A stretch of 64,000 bases of DNA from JAATFS01 sp037145635 (GCA_037145635.1 JBBCXB010000005.1:124001-188000), one strand, 5' to 3'; positions 42,994-52,856 are shown, numbered from the stretch's first letter. Notes: a model not told the origin generated them from the sequence alone. Program-made: numbers and translations.

Positions 42994-43886
42994 GGCTGCT
43001 GGTCCTCGGCGGCAACGGCCAGGTCGGGCAGGAGTTGCTGCGTGCGCTGCAGCCGCTGGGCGAGGTGCTTGCGACCACGCGCAGCGGCCGGCTGGCCGAC
43101 GGCAGCGCCTGCGAGCAGGCCGACTTCGACCAGCCGCAGGCATTGACGGCCCTGCTGGACCGGCTGCGTCCGGACCGCGTGATCAACGCGGCGGCCTACA
43201 CCGCGGTCGACCGTGCGGAGCAGGAGCCCGAGGCGGCGTTCCGCGCCAATGCCGAGGCACCCGGCGTGATTGCGCAGTGGTGCGCGGCCCATGCGGTGCC
43301 GCTGGTGCATTACTCGACCGACTACGTGTTCGACGGGCAGGGCGCCGCGCCCTACCCGGTGGACGCGCCGACCGCGCCGCTGGGCGTGTACGGGCAGAGC
43401 AAGCTGGCCGGCGAGCAGGCGATCGCCGCCGCGGGCGGGCAGTTCCTGATCTTCCGCACCGCGTGGGTCTACGCCTCGCACGGCAGCAACTTCCTGCGCA
43501 CGATGCTGCGCGTCGGCGCGCAGCGCGACGAGCTGAAGGTGGTGGCCGACCAGGTCGGCACGCCGACGCCGGCCGCGCTGATCGCCGACGTGACCGCGCA
43601 GGTGCTGGGCAGCGGCACCGCCGCCCGGGGCATCTGGCACCTGACCGCGTCGGGCCAGGCCAGCTGGCATGACTTCGCCGAAGCGATCTTCGCCCAGGCC
43701 GCCGACCGCGGGCTGATCGAGCGGGCGCCGCGCGTGCTGCCGATCCCGACGTCGGAGTACCCGACGCCGGCCCGGCGCCCGGCCTATTCGCGGCTGGACA
43801 CGACCACGCTCGAGCGCGACTTCGGCATCGTCCTGCCCAAGTGGCGCGACGGGCTCGAGCGCGTGCTCGGCGAACTCGCCGGCTGA
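42990..43886 (+). CDS. rmlD: dTDP-4-dehydrorhamnose reductase
   Basis: This 298-aa SDR does the last, NAD(P)H-dependent step giving dTDP-L-rhamnose. Nucleotide motif is GGNGQVGQEL (7-16), the catalytic segment is HYSTDYVFDG and YGQSKLAGE, and FLIFRTAWVY is conserved. ATGA couples it to rmlC. A strong bidirectional terminator follows, ending the rmlBACD operon against the convergent xanBA genes. Confidence 0.96.
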   Translation: MRLLVLGGNGQVGQELLRALQPLGEVLATTRSGRLADGSACEQADFDQPQALTALLDRLRPDRVINAAAYTAVDRAEQEPEAAFRANAEAPGVIAQWCAAHAVPLVHYSTDYVFDGQGAAPYPVDAPTAPLGVYGQSKLAGEQAIAAAGGQFLIFRTAWVYASHGSNFLRTMLRVGAQRDELKVVADQVGTPTPAALIADVTAQVLGSGTAARGIWHLTASGQASWHDFAEAIFAQAADRGLIERAPRVLPIPTSEYPTPARRPAYSRLDTTTLERDFGIVLPKWRDGLERVLGELAG

Positions 43887-43944
43887 CCGCCACCGAGCCG
43901 GGCGGACCGGCGGTCTAGGCGGACCGACGGTGTCGGCGAGACAA

Positions 43945-43976
43945 AGAAAAAGCCGGGCATCGACCCGGCTTTTTCT
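43945..43976. terminator. Bidirectional terminator between rmlD and xanB
   Basis: AGAAAAAGCCGGG, the loop CATCGA, and CCCGGCTTTTTCT form a perfect 13-bp inverted repeat with T-runs in both directions, placed between the two convergent stops. It can end both transcripts. Confidence 0.95.
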
Positions 43977-43992
43977 ATTGCTGCGGCAGGCC

Positions 43993-45396
43993 TCAGGTGC
44001 GGCCGTAGGTGTCCTCGAACCGGACGATGTCGTCCTCGCCCAGGTAGCTGCCCGACTGCACCTCGATCAGCTCCAGCGGCAGCTTGCCGGGATTGCGCAG
44101 GCGGTGGGTCACGCCGAGCGGGATGTAGGTGCTCTGGTTCTCGGTGAGCAGCAGGACCTCTTCGCCGCGGGTGACCTCGGCGGTGCCGCTGACCACAATC
44201 CAGTGCTCGGCACGGTGGTGGTGCATCTGCAGGCTGAGCACCGCACCCGGCTTGACGGTGATGCGCTTGACCTGGTGGCGGTGGCCGTTGTCGATCGAAT
44301 CGTAGGCGCCCCAGGGACGGTAGACCTTGCGGTGCCAGGTGGCCTCGGAACGGCCCTTGGCCTTGATCTGCCCGACCACGTCCTTGACCTCCTGGATGCG
44401 GTCGCGATGGCCGACCAGCACGGCATCCGGGGTTTCCACCACCACCACGTCCTCCAGGCCGACCATGGCGATCAGGCGCGAGCCGTAGGCGTAAGTGTTG
44501 CGGCAATCGATCTGGATGACGTCGCCGTGGTGGGCGTTGCCCTGGGCGTCCTGCGGCGACACCTCCAGCAGCGCCGACCAGGAACCGACATCGTTCCAGC
44601 CGGCATCCAGCGGCACCACCACCGCGTCGGCGGTCTTCTCCATCACCGCGTAGTCGATCGAGTCGGACGGGCTGGACGCGAACGCCTCCGCGTCGAGGCG
44701 AGTGAAGTCGGCATCGCGCTTGGCGCCGTTCCAGGCGTTCGCGCAGGCGTCGGCGATCGCCGGCTGGAACTTGCGCAGTTCCTCAAGGTAACGCGAGGCG
44801 CGGAACAGGAACATGCCGCTGTTCCAGTAATACTCGCCCGACGCGAGGTAGCTCTGGGCCGTGGCCAGGTCGGGCTTCTCGACGAAGCGCTCGACGGCGC
44901 GGACGTCGTCTCCCGGGGCGGCCTTGATGTAGCCGTATCCGGTCTCCGGCGCGGTGGGCTTGATGCCGAAGGTCACCAGCTTGCCCTGCTCGGCGACGAC
45001 CGACGCCGCACGCACGGCGGCCTGGAAGGCGGCCTCGTCGCGGATCACATGGTCGGAGGGCAGGATCAGCAACAGCGGGTCGGCGCCATCGTGCGTGGCT
45101 TCCAGCGCGGCCACCGCGATGGCCGGGGCGGTGTTGCGCCCTTTCGGTTCGAGCAGCACCGACTTCGGCTTGACGCCGATCTGCTGCAACTGCTCGGCGG
45201 CGACGAAGCGGTGTTCCTCGTTGGCGACGATGATCGGCGCATGGCCGGCCACCGGAGCCGCGCGCAGCCAGGTGGCCTGGAGCATGCTCTTGTCGCCGAC
45301 CAGCGGCAGGAACTGCTTCGGGTAGGACTCGCGGGACAACGGCCAGAGCCGCGTGCCGGAACCGCCGGAAAGAATGATGGGAAGGACGTCGCTCAT
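43993..45396 (-). CDS. xanB: Mannose-1-phosphate guanylyltransferase / mannose-6-phosphate isomerase
   Basis: This 467-aa bifunctional enzyme is exactly the Xanthomonas XanB length. The N-terminal pyrophosphorylase domain (SGGSGTRLWPLSRESYPKQF, residues 10-29) makes GDP-mannose. The C-terminal cupin isomerase domain (about 360-467, with LQMHHHRAEHWIVVSGTAEV) interconverts fructose-6-P and mannose-6-P. It feeds mannose to LPS and any exopolysaccharide. The start at 45396 matches the family MSDVLPIILSGG; an upstream in-frame ATG adds six residues. xanA lies 46 bases upstream in the same direction. Confidence 0.95.
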   Translation of the reverse strand: MSDVLPIILSGGSGTRLWPLSRESYPKQFLPLVGDKSMLQATWLRAAPVAGHAPIIVANEEHRFVAAEQLQQIGVKPKSVLLEPKGRNTAPAIAVAALEATHDGADPLLLILPSDHVIRDEAAFQAAVRAASVVAEQGKLVTFGIKPTAPETGYGYIKAAPGDDVRAVERFVEKPDLATAQSYLASGEYYWNSGMFLFRASRYLEELRKFQPAIADACANAWNGAKRDADFTRLDAEAFASSPSDSIDYAVMEKTADAVVVPLDAGWNDVGSWSALLEVSPQDAQGNAHHGDVIQIDCRNTYAYGSRLIAMVGLEDVVVVETPDAVLVGHRDRIQEVKDVVGQIKAKGRSEATWHRKVYRPWGAYDSIDNGHRHQVKRITVKPGAVLSLQMHHHRAEHWIVVSGTAEVTRGEEVLLLTENQSTYIPLGVTHRLRNPGKLPLELIEVQSGSYLGEDDIVRFEDTYGRT

Positions 45397-45442
45397 GGGC
45401 GGGGGAAACTCCATAGTGCGTCTGGGGGGGAGGGGAGGGTTG

Positions 45443-46789
45443 TCAGGCGCGGATCAGATCGGAAATTTCCGCGGTCCGCTTTTCCAGCAGTGCGGCATCG
45501 CCGCGCGTTTCGACGTTCAACCGGAGCAGCGGCTCGGTATTGGAGCTGCGCAGGTTGAAGCGCCATTGCTCGAACTCGGCGCTGACGCCGTCGGTGTAGT
45601 CCAGCGTCGGCGATTGCGCGGCGTAGTGCTCCATCACCCGCGCCACCGCCGCCTTGGCGTCGGCGACCTTGAAGTTGATCTCGCCGCTGCAGGGGAACTT
45701 CTGCATGCGGGCCTCGACCAGGTCGGCCAGCGAGCGGCCCGACTGCGACACCAGCTCGGCGATCAGCAGCCACGGGATCATGCCGGAGTCGGCGTAGGCG
45801 AACTCGCGGAAATAATGGTGCGCGCTCATCTCGCCGCCGTAGACCGCATTCTCGCCGCGCATCTTCTCCTTGATGAAGGCATGGCCGCTCTTGCACAGCA
45901 CCGGCACGCCGCCGGCGTCCTCGACCATCTCCACGGTGTTCCAGGTCAGGCGCGGGTCGTGCACGACCTTGCCGCCGGGCTGCTTGGCCAGGATCGCCTG
46001 TGCCAGCAGGCCGACCAGGTAGTAGCCCTCGATGAAGCGGCCGGTGTGGTCGAAGAAGAAGCAGCGGTCGAAGTCGCCGTCCCAGGCAATGCCGAAGTCC
46101 GCGCCGTGCTGCTTGACCGCGTTGGCGGTCGCCTCGCGGTTCTCGGGCAGCAGCGGGTTGGGGATGCCGTTGGGGAAGTGGCCGTCCGGCTCGTGGAAGA
46201 CGCGCACGAATTCGAAGGGCAGGTGCGGTGCCAGCAGGTCGACGATGGCGCCGGCGCCGCCGTTGCCGGCGTTGACCACCAGCTTCAGCGGCTTGAGCGT
46301 CGACACGTCCACGTAGCCGAGCAGGTGCTCGATGTAGGCGGACTTGTCGGGGCGCTGGTGCTCGGCCGCGGTCGGCGCGGCGGCGGCCGCGGTGTCGGCG
46401 GCGACGGTGTCGCGGATCGCGAACAGGCCGGTGTCCGAGCTGATCGGCCGGGCCTGCTCGCGCACCAGCTTCATGCCGTTGTAGTCCATGGGATTGTGGC
46501 TGGCGGTGACCATGACGCCGCCGGCCGCGCCAAGGTGGTCGGTCTGGAAGTAGACCTCCTCGGTGCCGCACAGGCCGATGTCGATGACCTCGCGGCCGCT
46601 GGCGCGCAGGCCGGCCGACAGCGCGTCCTGCAGCGACTGGCTGGCCAGCCGCACGTCGTGGCCCACCACCACGGGTCCGCCCTCGAGCTGGTCCGCCAAT
46701 GCCACGCCGATGCGGCGGGCCAAGTCCTCGTTCAACTCGTCGGGCACGCGGCCGCGGATGTCATAGGCCTTGAAGGCGGGCAGGGTCAT
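45443..46789 (-). CDS. xanA: Phosphomannomutase / phosphoglucomutase
   Basis: This 448-aa alpha-D-phosphohexomutase interconverts the 6- and 1-phosphates of mannose and glucose, supplying both GDP-mannose and UDP/dTDP-glucose routes. The phosphoserine is S97 in VTASHNP, the metal loop is DGDFDRCF, the sugar-specificity loop is GGEMSAHHYF, and the phosphate-binding site is LRSSNTEPLLR. Length and the S97 position equal Xanthomonas XanA. It forms a two-gene unit with xanB, divergent from the CoA-transferase genes. Confidence 0.95.
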   Translation of the reverse strand: MTLPAFKAYDIRGRVPDELNEDLARRIGVALADQLEGGPVVVGHDVRLASQSLQDALSAGLRASGREVIDIGLCGTEEVYFQTDHLGAAGGVMVTASHNPMDYNGMKLVREQARPISSDTGLFAIRDTVAADTAAAAAPTAAEHQRPDKSAYIEHLLGYVDVSTLKPLKLVVNAGNGGAGAIVDLLAPHLPFEFVRVFHEPDGHFPNGIPNPLLPENREATANAVKQHGADFGIAWDGDFDRCFFFDHTGRFIEGYYLVGLLAQAILAKQPGGKVVHDPRLTWNTVEMVEDAGGVPVLCKSGHAFIKEKMRGENAVYGGEMSAHHYFREFAYADSGMIPWLLIAELVSQSGRSLADLVEARMQKFPCSGEINFKVADAKAAVARVMEHYAAQSPTLDYTDGVSAEFEQWRFNLRSSNTEPLLRLNVETRGDAALLEKRTAEISDLIRA

Positions 46790-46944
46790 GGGCAGGGTCC
46801 TTTGTATGAACTGGGGGAAAGGGGCACCCGAGTGTAGCCGCTGGCAGGTTCGGTTGGCGTATCGGCCGGGGCCGCTGCGGCCGTCGAGGACAGCCCGCAG
46901 TCAGCCGCTAGAATGGGGCTCGCATCAACGAGGTGAGGGCGGTG

Positions 46945-47679
46945 ATGAACGAGGTTTCAACGAAGGTGGGCAGGCAGGGAAAGCGGTTCGCCGATGCGGC
47001 GGCCGCCCTGTCCGACGTGGTGGCCGACGGCCAGACCCTGGCGGTCGGCGGGTTTGGCCTGTGCGGCATCCCCGAGGCGCTGATCGCGGCGCTGCGGGAT
47101 TCGGGGGTCCGGGACCTGACCGTGATCTCCAACAATGCCGGGGTCGACGGCTTCGGCCTCGGCCAGCTGCTGGCGACCCGGCAGGTGCGCAAGATGATCT
47201 CGTCCTACGTGGGCGAGAACAAGGAGTTCGAGCGCCAGTACCTGTCCGGGGAACTGGAGCTGGAGTTCAACCCGCAGGGCACCCTGGCCGAGCGCCTGCG
47301 CGCCGGCGGGGCCGGGATCCCCGCGTTCTACACCGCGACCGGCTACGGCACGCGGGTGGCCGAGGGCAAGGAGACCCGCGAGTTCGACGGCAAGCACTAC
47401 GTCATGGAGACGGCGTTGCGCGCCGACCTGGCGCTGGTGAAGGCCTGGAAGGCGGACGCGGCCGGCAACCTGGTGTTCCGCAAGACCGCGCGCAACTTCA
47501 ACCCGGCCTGTGCGATGGCCGGCAAGGTCTGCATCGCCGAGGTCGAGGAACTGGTCGAAACCGGCGCGATCGACCCGGACCAGGTGCACCTGCCAGGCAT
47601 CTACGTGGACCGCATCGTGCACAACCCGCACCCCGAGAAGCGGATCGAGCAGCGCACGCTGCGCCAGGGAGGGCAGTGA
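46945..47679 (+). CDS. lpsI: 3-oxoacid CoA-transferase, subunit A
   Basis: This 244-aa alpha subunit of a succinyl-CoA:3-ketoacid CoA-transferase has the type I motif GGFGLCGIPE (about residues 29-38, family GGFGxxGxPE), ISNNAGVDGFGLG, and GKHYVMETALRADLALVKAWKAD in part. In Xanthomonas the pair beside xanAB was named lpsI/lpsJ from LPS phenotypes, although the chemistry is CoA transfer in ketone-body or branched-chain catabolism. ATG 46945 is preferred to GTG 46933 because GAGGG precedes it. It is translated together with subunit B. Confidence 0.9.
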   Translation: MNEVSTKVGRQGKRFADAAAALSDVVADGQTLAVGGFGLCGIPEALIAALRDSGVRDLTVISNNAGVDGFGLGQLLATRQVRKMISSYVGENKEFERQYLSGELELEFNPQGTLAERLRAGGAGIPAFYTATGYGTRVAEGKETREFDGKHYVMETALRADLALVKAWKADAAGNLVFRKTARNFNPACAMAGKVCIAEVEELVETGAIDPDQVHLPGIYVDRIVHNPHPEKRIEQRTLRQGGQ

Positions 47680-47680
47680 G

Positions 47681-48319
47681 ATGGCCTGGACCCGCGAGCA
47701 GATGGCCGCGCGCGCGGCCGGCGAACTGACCGACGGCGCCTACGTGAACCTCGGCATCGGCCTGCCCACGCTGGTGGCCAACCACATCCCCGAGGGCGTG
47801 GACGTGTGGCTGCAGTCGGAGAACGGCCTGCTCGGCATCGGCCCGTTCCCGATCGCGGACGAGGTCGACCCCGACCTGATCAACGCCGGCAAGCAGACCG
47901 TGACCGCCCGCGCCGGCGCCAGCTACTTCGGCAGCCACGACTCGTTCGCGATGATCCGCGGCGGGCACGTCGACCTGGCGATCCTCGGTGCGATGCAGGT
48001 GACCGACCGCGGCGACCTCGCCAACTGGATGGTGCCCGGCAAGATGGTCAAGGGCATGGGCGGGGCGATGGACCTGGTGGCCGGGGTCAAGCGCGTGGTG
48101 GTGCTGATGGAGCACGTGGCCAAGGACGGCAGCCACAAGATCCTGCCCGAGTGCGACCTGCCGCTGACCGGCGTCGGCGTGGTCGACCGCATCATCACCG
48201 ACCTGGCGGTGTTCGACGTCACCCCGCAGGGGCTGCTGCTGGTGGAGCTGGCCGACGGGGTGGAAGTGGAAGAACTGCGGTCGAAGACCGGGGTGCCGGT
48301 TCGCACCGAGGCGGCGTGA
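47681..48319 (+). CDS. lpsJ: 3-oxoacid CoA-transferase, subunit B
   Basis: This 212-aa beta subunit carries the catalytic glutamate E47 in QSENGLLGIGP (type I CoA-transferase signature SENG). Other conserved parts are YVNLGIGLPT, SFAMIRGGHVDLAILGAM and VVLMEHVAKDGSHKIL. Acetoacetate produced by the FAH reaction elsewhere in the window is a natural substrate. One base separates it from subunit A. Confidence 0.92.
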   Translation: MAWTREQMAARAAGELTDGAYVNLGIGLPTLVANHIPEGVDVWLQSENGLLGIGPFPIADEVDPDLINAGKQTVTARAGASYFGSHDSFAMIRGGHVDLAILGAMQVTDRGDLANWMVPGKMVKGMGGAMDLVAGVKRVVVLMEHVAKDGSHKILPECDLPLTGVGVVDRIITDLAVFDVTPQGLLLVELADGVEVEELRSKTGVPVRTEAA

Positions 48320-48352
48320 GATGCCGGCCGGGCCGCGCGACCGCGGCCCGGC

Positions 48353-51178
48353 TCAGGCGGCGGGGACCGTGCCCCGGCCGGTGAAGGTGTCGCTGACCGC
48401 CAGCGCCGCGCACCAGGGAGCCAGCCAGCGTCCAGTGCCCACACATTGCAGCGGCGTCTGCACCAATGTGGGATCGAACATGAGGCGGTCGCTTTCGGGC
48501 CCGGTCACGGCGATGATGTCCGCCACGAAGGCCAGTGCGCCCTGATGGACCTGCGCGATCGTCGCCCATCGCTCGGGCGTGGACTCGGGCGCGGCGTGCA
48601 CCGCGATCGGGCCGCCTGGGCGCATCTCGAAATGTGAGAACTGTGCGCTTGGCGCCGTCAGTACGCTCTCCAGCAGCAGATCGTGTTGCAGGATGGCCGA
48701 ATCACCGTCTCCGCCCGGGTGGCGGCCGTCGTGGTAGCGGGCCTCGGCCCAGTCGGGGTGCCGTACCTTGGCGGCACGGGCCGTGAGCGCGAAATAGCCG
48801 CCGCCCAGCGGTACGTTCAGTAGCCGTGAGAGATTGGCCTGGATGCTGCCCGAGTAACCGAGGTCTGCCACCATGGCCGGCCGGTCGTCCACGGTCGCCT
48901 GCCAGTAGCGGAGATAGGCCTCCCGCTCCGTGGAGGCGATCTGCAGCAGCGCCTCGGACACCGGGGCGAGCCATTGCACGATCTCCTCGCGCATCTCGGG
49001 GAGATACACGTCGCGCCGCACCCCGGCGGTCCCCAGCTCCGCCGCCGCCGCGTCCGCGGCGGCCTCGCCCAGCCGGGCGCGCAGCAGGTCGTCCAGCGTG
49101 CCGATGAAGGTGCTGTCCAGCAGCGGGACGAGGTCGTCCAGGCAGCGCAGGCTGGCCATGCCGCTGGCCCGGCGCGATGTCAGCAGGTAGCTACCTTGGA
49201 GAGACGACAGCGACGGACAGGCCCCCTGCAATCTCTGGAAGACCTGCTCGAGCAGGTGGCCTTCGCGGGCCAGGAACAGCAGCGTCCCGGCGCCGCGCTC
49301 GCGGGCGAGCCGGGTCAGCCATGCCACGTAGTCGAAGACGAGCGGGCCGAGCACCGCGTAGCCGAACGATGCCGGCGACAACCGGGGCGCCGGAAGCAGG
49401 CATTGGGGTTGCCGATCGACGAGATCGGCGAAATGGTTGGCCACCAGCCCGAGCCAGAGCTGGTCCTGCCAAGCGGTGTCGGCGGCCTGAGCCGGGCGCA
49501 ACGGGCGCAGGGCCGGCACGACGTCCAGCAATGCCGATGGGCGCAGCACATGTACCGGCGTCAGCATTCCATGCATCTGCGGACGCTGGATATCGGCGTG
49601 CTCGTTGTCGCCCACATGCAGCCAACGCGCTGCGGCCACGCCTTCGTGCGCCGGGAGCTGCTGCCAGGCGCTGTCGTCGTCCTTGCGCCAGCCGGTTTCG
49701 CAGGAAACGTACCAGGCCTGCGGCAATGCGCATACGACGGCGGGCAGCACGCGCTGCAGCGTGGGGGTGTCCAGGTACATGTCCGACAGCGCCACCAGAC
49801 GCTTGCCCTGCGTGCGCAGGGTGTCGACCGCTTCGACGACGCCCCGGCGCGGACGCAGCAGGCGTGCCTCCAGCTCGATCTCGAGCGCCTGCAGCGACGC
49901 TACGGGAATCGCGTCCGCGCCTGGCAGCGTTGCCATGGCATGGTAGATCGCGGTCAGGCCGACATCTCGCCCGGCAAGGGCGCGCGCCTTGGTCTCGGCG
50001 CGTTCGCGCAGGTCGGCGAAATCGGTCACGCCCAGATCGCGTGCCGCCAGGTGCGCGAGGTAGGCCCGCGCGCCGGTGGGTGTGAGGAATGGCCTGACGA
50101 CCAGGGTGTCGAAGATATCCAGCGAGACCCGCTCGGCCTCGAGGGCGGAAAGCGTCAGGCGGGTGGCGAGCGGCGTATCGAATCCCTGCGCCCAGTTGCG
50201 TGCCCCCTCGCTGCTCAGGGCAAGCGTGCCGTCGGCAGGAAGGATGCCCGTCAACAGGTGCTGGTGCCGCACCACGGCCACGAACATGCGCTCCATCGCG
50301 TGATGCAGGGTGCCGTCCATCTGGCCCCGCTCCTCGGGAAAGTCGTCGAGCGACAGCTCCAGATCGTATAGCGGCCGCAGGGCGTCCACCCGTGCCCAGA
50401 ACATGGAGCCGGCCGGGAAGTCGATGTAGCCCGACGCATCGATGCTGATGCCCAGGCGCCGGCCCAGTTCGCGGCAGATGGTCGTATTACTCAGCCACGT
50501 ATGTCCCCAGTACGGAAAATGTACATAGCTCTCCGGATAGATCATGCCGAGCCGGGGCTCGGCCTGGAACATGCCCAGCTGCCACGCGATGCGCTCACGG
50601 CTGCCCAGCAGCGAGTCCAGCAGGTAGCGCCGCCAGCCCAACTGCTCGCTGCCGGTGTACAAGGATTTCTTCGTATGGATGTGGCCGACGATATCCAGGT
50701 CCAGCACCATGTCGCGGAAGGCGACCAGCAACGGAGCGATGTCGCGGCCCCGGTTCGGCACGACCCGTACCTGCAGCCCGCGCAGTCCGGGCAATTGCCC
50801 GAAACGTGCCTGTGCCCGCTGGCGCGCCGTCTCGTCGATCACCGACACCATCAGCACATAGGGCAGCGGCATGTGGGCCAGGGCCCGAGCGAATTCCTCG
50901 ATCAGGTCGGGATAGAACACGTGGGCCATCACGCCCACCCTGAGCCGCACTTCGCCCAGCGGGGCGGGGGCGGGAAACACATGCTCGCCTGGCGGCGGTG
51001 CGACGACGGGCCGTGGCTGCCCCGCCAGCTGCACGCGCTGCAGGAAGCCGAGCACACCCAGTGCCCGCACCACCTTCAGAGAGCGACGGACCACCGCCGC
51101 CAGGCCGGCGACACCGCCGCCATGGCGCTCGACGGCACTGCGGGCGGCGGCAATGCCCGATTGCAGGCGGATCCTCAT
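48353..51178 (-). CDS. RgpF-like glycan protein with internal HAD domain
   Basis: This is a large 941-aa protein. Residues 75-320 match the RgpF/rhamnan-synthesis F family: VGVMAHVFYPDLIEEF, PNRGRDIAPL, HIHTKKSLYTG and DFPAGSMFWAR. Residues 350-570 form an HAD-like domain: SLDIFDTLV (D354/D357), ALSDMYL and HVGDNEHAD. The last 370 residues include LLFLAREGHLLEQVF and VADLGYSGSIQ, common in large surface-glycan proteins. RgpF proteins act in polyrhamnose assembly, fitting the rml genes nearby, though the exact reaction is unknown. The start at 51178 was chosen over an upstream low-complexity extension. Confidence 0.78.
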   Translation of the reverse strand: MRIRLQSGIAAARSAVERHGGGVAGLAAVVRRSLKVVRALGVLGFLQRVQLAGQPRPVVAPPPGEHVFPAPAPLGEVRLRVGVMAHVFYPDLIEEFARALAHMPLPYVLMVSVIDETARQRAQARFGQLPGLRGLQVRVVPNRGRDIAPLLVAFRDMVLDLDIVGHIHTKKSLYTGSEQLGWRRYLLDSLLGSRERIAWQLGMFQAEPRLGMIYPESYVHFPYWGHTWLSNTTICRELGRRLGISIDASGYIDFPAGSMFWARVDALRPLYDLELSLDDFPEERGQMDGTLHHAMERMFVAVVRHQHLLTGILPADGTLALSSEGARNWAQGFDTPLATRLTLSALEAERVSLDIFDTLVVRPFLTPTGARAYLAHLAARDLGVTDFADLRERAETKARALAGRDVGLTAIYHAMATLPGADAIPVASLQALEIELEARLLRPRRGVVEAVDTLRTQGKRLVALSDMYLDTPTLQRVLPAVVCALPQAWYVSCETGWRKDDDSAWQQLPAHEGVAAARWLHVGDNEHADIQRPQMHGMLTPVHVLRPSALLDVVPALRPLRPAQAADTAWQDQLWLGLVANHFADLVDRQPQCLLPAPRLSPASFGYAVLGPLVFDYVAWLTRLARERGAGTLLFLAREGHLLEQVFQRLQGACPSLSSLQGSYLLTSRRASGMASLRCLDDLVPLLDSTFIGTLDDLLRARLGEAAADAAAAELGTAGVRRDVYLPEMREEIVQWLAPVSEALLQIASTEREAYLRYWQATVDDRPAMVADLGYSGSIQANLSRLLNVPLGGGYFALTARAAKVRHPDWAEARYHDGRHPGGDGDSAILQHDLLLESVLTAPSAQFSHFEMRPGGPIAVHAAPESTPERWATIAQVHQGALAFVADIIAVTGPESDRLMFDPTLVQTPLQCVGTGRWLAPWCAALAVSDTFTGRGTVPAA

Positions 51179-51206
51179 CGTACGCGCGCGCCGCCGCTGG
51201 CGCCGC

Positions 51207-52856
51207 TCACAGGTTCTGGTAGTTCGGACCCGAACCGCCTTCCGGGGTGACCCAGTTGATGATCTCGTAGGGGTCCTTGATGTCGCACGTCTTGCAGTGC
51301 ACGCAGTTGGCCGCGTTGATCTGCAGGCGCTTGCCGGTGGCCGCGGCGGCATCGTCGACGATCTCGTAGACGCCGGCGGGGCAGAAGCGGGTACACGGGT
51401 TGTCGTACTCCTGCGCGCAGCGGGTGACGCAGATCTGCGGGTCGAGGACCTGCAGGTGCACGGGCTGGTCCTCGTCGTGCTCGGTGGCGGCGAAGTACAC
51501 GCCTTGCAGGCGGTCGCGCGGGGCCAGGTCGCGCTGCACGTAGTCGCGGCGCGGTTGCTCGTGCGCGCCCAGCTTGTCCAGCGAGGACCAGTCCGCGCGG
51601 TTGCGCAGCGTCCACGGCGAGGCGCCCTTGACCGCGGTCTCCCAGGCGCCGTTGAGCAGGCCGAACCACAGCCCCTTCTTGAAGCCGGGCTTGATGTTGC
51701 GTACCTGCCGCAGCTCGCTCATCACCTCCGAGCCGCGCAGCCTGGCGTCGTAGCCCTCGGGCGCGAGCTGCGACTGCACCAGGTGCTCGGCGGCGAGCAT
51801 GCCGCTGCGGATGGCCTGGTGGGTGCCCTTGATCTTGGGCACGTTGAGCAGGCCGGCGGTGTCGCCGATCAGCAGCGCGCCCGGCATCTCGACCTTGGGC
51901 AGCGACTGCCAGCCGCCGGTGACGATGGCGCGCGCGCCGGCCGACAGCACGGTGCCGCCTTCCAGCAGCGGCTTGATCAGCGGGTGGTGCTTCCACTGCT
52001 GGAACGCTTCCCAGGGCTTGTACTCGGGATCGCGGTAGTCGAGCCCGCTGACGTAGCCGATCGCCAGCTGGTTGTTCTCCAGGTGGTACAGGAAACTGCC
52101 GCCGTAGGTGTGGGTGTCGGCCGGCCAGCCCAGGGTGTGCACGATCTTGCCCGGCACCACGCGGCCCTCGGGCACCTGCCACAGTTCCTTGATGCCGATC
52201 GAGTAGCTCTGCGGGTCGCTGCCGTCGGCTAGGCCGAAGCGCCGCACCAGGCGCTTGGTCAGGTGCCCGCGGGCGCCCTCGGCCAGCACGGTGACCTTGG
52301 CGTGGATGTCGATGCCCGCGGTGAAGCCGGGCTTGTGGCTGCCGTCCTTGGCCACGCCCATGTCGCCGATGCGCACGCCGATCACCTTGCCGTCCCCATC
52401 GTGCAGGGTCTCGGCGGCGGCGAAGCCGGGGTAGATCTCCACGCCCAGCGCCTCGGCCTGCGGCGCCAGCCAGGCGCACATCGCGCCCAGGCTGACGATG
52501 AAGTTGCCGTGGTTGCGCATGCCCGGCGGCACCATCGGGAACTTGCGCGCGCTGTCCTTGCCCAGGAACCAGAACTCGTCCTCGCCGGCCGGCACGCAGA
52601 CCGGCGGCGGGTTGTCGCGCCAGCCGGGCAGCAGCGCATCCAGCGGGCCGGGCTCGATCACCGCGCCGGACAGGATCTGCGCGCCGATCGTGCTGGCCTT
52701 CTCGATCACGCATACCGACAGCGCCGGATCGAGCTGCTTCAGGCGGATGGCGAACGCCAGCCCGGCCGGACCGCCGCCGACGGTGACGACGTCGTACTCC
52801 ATCACGTCACGTTCCACTGCTTCTGACGCGACTGCGCCGACTCCGGCTACCGACAT
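51207..52856 (-). CDS. Electron transfer flavoprotein:ubiquinone oxidoreductase
   Basis: This 549-aa iron-sulfur flavoprotein of the inner membrane passes electrons from ETF (etfAB in this window) to ubiquinone. FAD motif VGGGPAGLAFAIRLK lies near the N-terminus, IGDTAGLLNVPKIKGTHQA is the second FAD segment, and the [4Fe-4S] cysteines are in CVTRCAQEYDNPCTRFCP and NCVHCKTCDIKDPY at the C-terminus. ATG 52856 has a GGGAG site; a later ATG (MEYDVVTVGGG) is possible. It is separated from etfAB by the rml/xan cluster, unlike organisms with one etf operon. Confidence 0.95.
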   Translation of the reverse strand: MSVAGVGAVASEAVERDVMEYDVVTVGGGPAGLAFAIRLKQLDPALSVCVIEKASTIGAQILSGAVIEPGPLDALLPGWRDNPPPVCVPAGEDEFWFLGKDSARKFPMVPPGMRNHGNFIVSLGAMCAWLAPQAEALGVEIYPGFAAAETLHDGDGKVIGVRIGDMGVAKDGSHKPGFTAGIDIHAKVTVLAEGARGHLTKRLVRRFGLADGSDPQSYSIGIKELWQVPEGRVVPGKIVHTLGWPADTHTYGGSFLYHLENNQLAIGYVSGLDYRDPEYKPWEAFQQWKHHPLIKPLLEGGTVLSAGARAIVTGGWQSLPKVEMPGALLIGDTAGLLNVPKIKGTHQAIRSGMLAAEHLVQSQLAPEGYDARLRGSEVMSELRQVRNIKPGFKKGLWFGLLNGAWETAVKGASPWTLRNRADWSSLDKLGAHEQPRRDYVQRDLAPRDRLQGVYFAATEHDEDQPVHLQVLDPQICVTRCAQEYDNPCTRFCPAGVYEIVDDAAAATGKRLQINAANCVHCKTCDIKDPYEIINWVTPEGGSGPNYQNL

